A DNA stretch of 20,276 bases, from assembly GCA_000226015.1 (NCBI GenBank), contig JH155219.1, positions 42,678 to 62,953 on the forward strand. Reading direction: 5' to 3'. The notes beneath the pieces were generated by a model. That model worked only from the letters and a program-made list of their open reading frames with translations, was not told the DNA's origin and did no database searches. This stretch comes from Mnemiopsis leidyi (lineage: Eukaryota; Ctenophora; Tentaculata; Lobata; Bolinopsidae). Positions within the stretch are counted from its first letter, which is position 1. Each line of letters begins with the position of its first letter. Positions 19,727 to 20,276 of the stretch are shown here, piece by piece. The translations under genes were made by a program, and so were the position numbers.

Positions 19727-20276
19727 CTCAGTTGGTCGGTAGTCCTTCTTTTATTTCTCGCGGTCGTTTGAAAACTGCCTTATCTGCATCACATAAAGTT
19801 TGAGAATTTAAAAGCTGTCTTTCGGTCGAAATAGTAATTACAGCATATTGATTTTAAAGAGTAAGGTATTTTTGGGGAGGCGCTGTCACGTAATAGAACA
19901 AGAATTGCGGCCGCTTTCATTGTGTCAGGCGACCGCTGAATTTCCCGTATCTTGCCGTCGCTTATTGTCATTAAACCTCGAGGAATGAGGAATCAAAATA
20001 TGCAACCTCGTACCAGACGTAATTTCGGTTAGTTGTTCTGCACGTGTAAAATCAGACGCGCGAATTCACGCAGCCGTTCGATGCAGCCACGATTGAAAAA
20101 TTGCACACGCAAAGTTTAGACACAATTGCACGTTCTTTTCATCGTTTATTTCAAATATCTTAACTCAGCTCTGTATGACGTCGTTATTATTGGTATTGTA
20201 TGTGCTGCCTTCATCATTTATTCATGCTGCGTTGTGTTTGTGTCTTCTGCGTGAATTAGTCGTTAAAAGGATTTGG
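19727..20276. other. 5' flank of gene A
   Basis: No open frame of note apart from a 60-codon minus frame at 19789-19971. On the minus strand an AAATAAAAG sequence lies about 25-35 bases before the gene A start codon and might serve as a TATA-like element, though it could also be in the leader. TGACGTC at about 20176 matches the CRE consensus, but a single match is weak evidence. CpG density rises in 20040-20110. Confidence 0.35.

Overview
The window reads as nuclear DNA of an invertebrate animal. It is AT-rich. The coding sequence is cut into short exons with GT/AG introns, and the recognisable domains (scavenger receptor cysteine-rich, SRCR, and ephrin-receptor-like cysteine-rich repeats) are animal extracellular modules. 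Tandem repeats and decayed mobile elements fill much of the non-coding sequence. There is no bacterial operon structure, rRNA, tRNA gene or CRISPR array. I cannot fix the species from the sequence alone.

Layout. (1) Positions 1 to about 3641 are a nested repeat island. Two long inverted arms (1-597 and 3150-3641) enclose a CpG-rich fold-back element (967-2059) and a frameshifted relic of non-LTR retrotransposon reverse transcriptase on the minus strand (about 2577-2876). (2) From 3854 to at least 8902 a plus-strand gene can be rebuilt from nine phase-consistent exons. It gives at least 334 residues: a charged, probably cytoplasmic protein with three glycine/proline-rich motifs of the RPGGGAP type. 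Its last exon is not settled. One intron holds a tRNA-like SINE candidate. (3) From 8903 to about 10260 there is AT-rich non-coding sequence with short tandem duplications. (4) Minus-strand gene B (13322 down to 11723) encodes a signal peptide, one SRCR domain and three ephrin-receptor-like repeats. Beyond it, at 10260-10712, lie degenerate copies of its exons 4 and 5. In the exon 5 copy, a 13-base segment that occurs once in the intact exon has become an 11-copy minisatellite. (5) From 13323 to 18560 I see mostly non-coding sequence with a 26-bp minisatellite, a short inverted-repeat element, a dispersed repeat in two copies and microsatellites. (6) Minus-strand gene A (19726 down to 18561) is a paralogue of gene B with a similar signal-peptide exon and two SRCR domains. 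(7) From 19727 to the end is the presumed 5' flank of gene A.

Genes A and B form a tandem family of secreted or surface proteins. Every domain is on its own phase 1-1 exon, which suits exon duplication. The sequence shows recent events of this kind: exons 3 and 4 of gene B are nearly identical over 105 bp, and genes A and B share a 71-bp block with one mismatch inside otherwise diverged SRCR exons. Such proteins often act in recognition or adhesion, but that role is inferred from the domain type.
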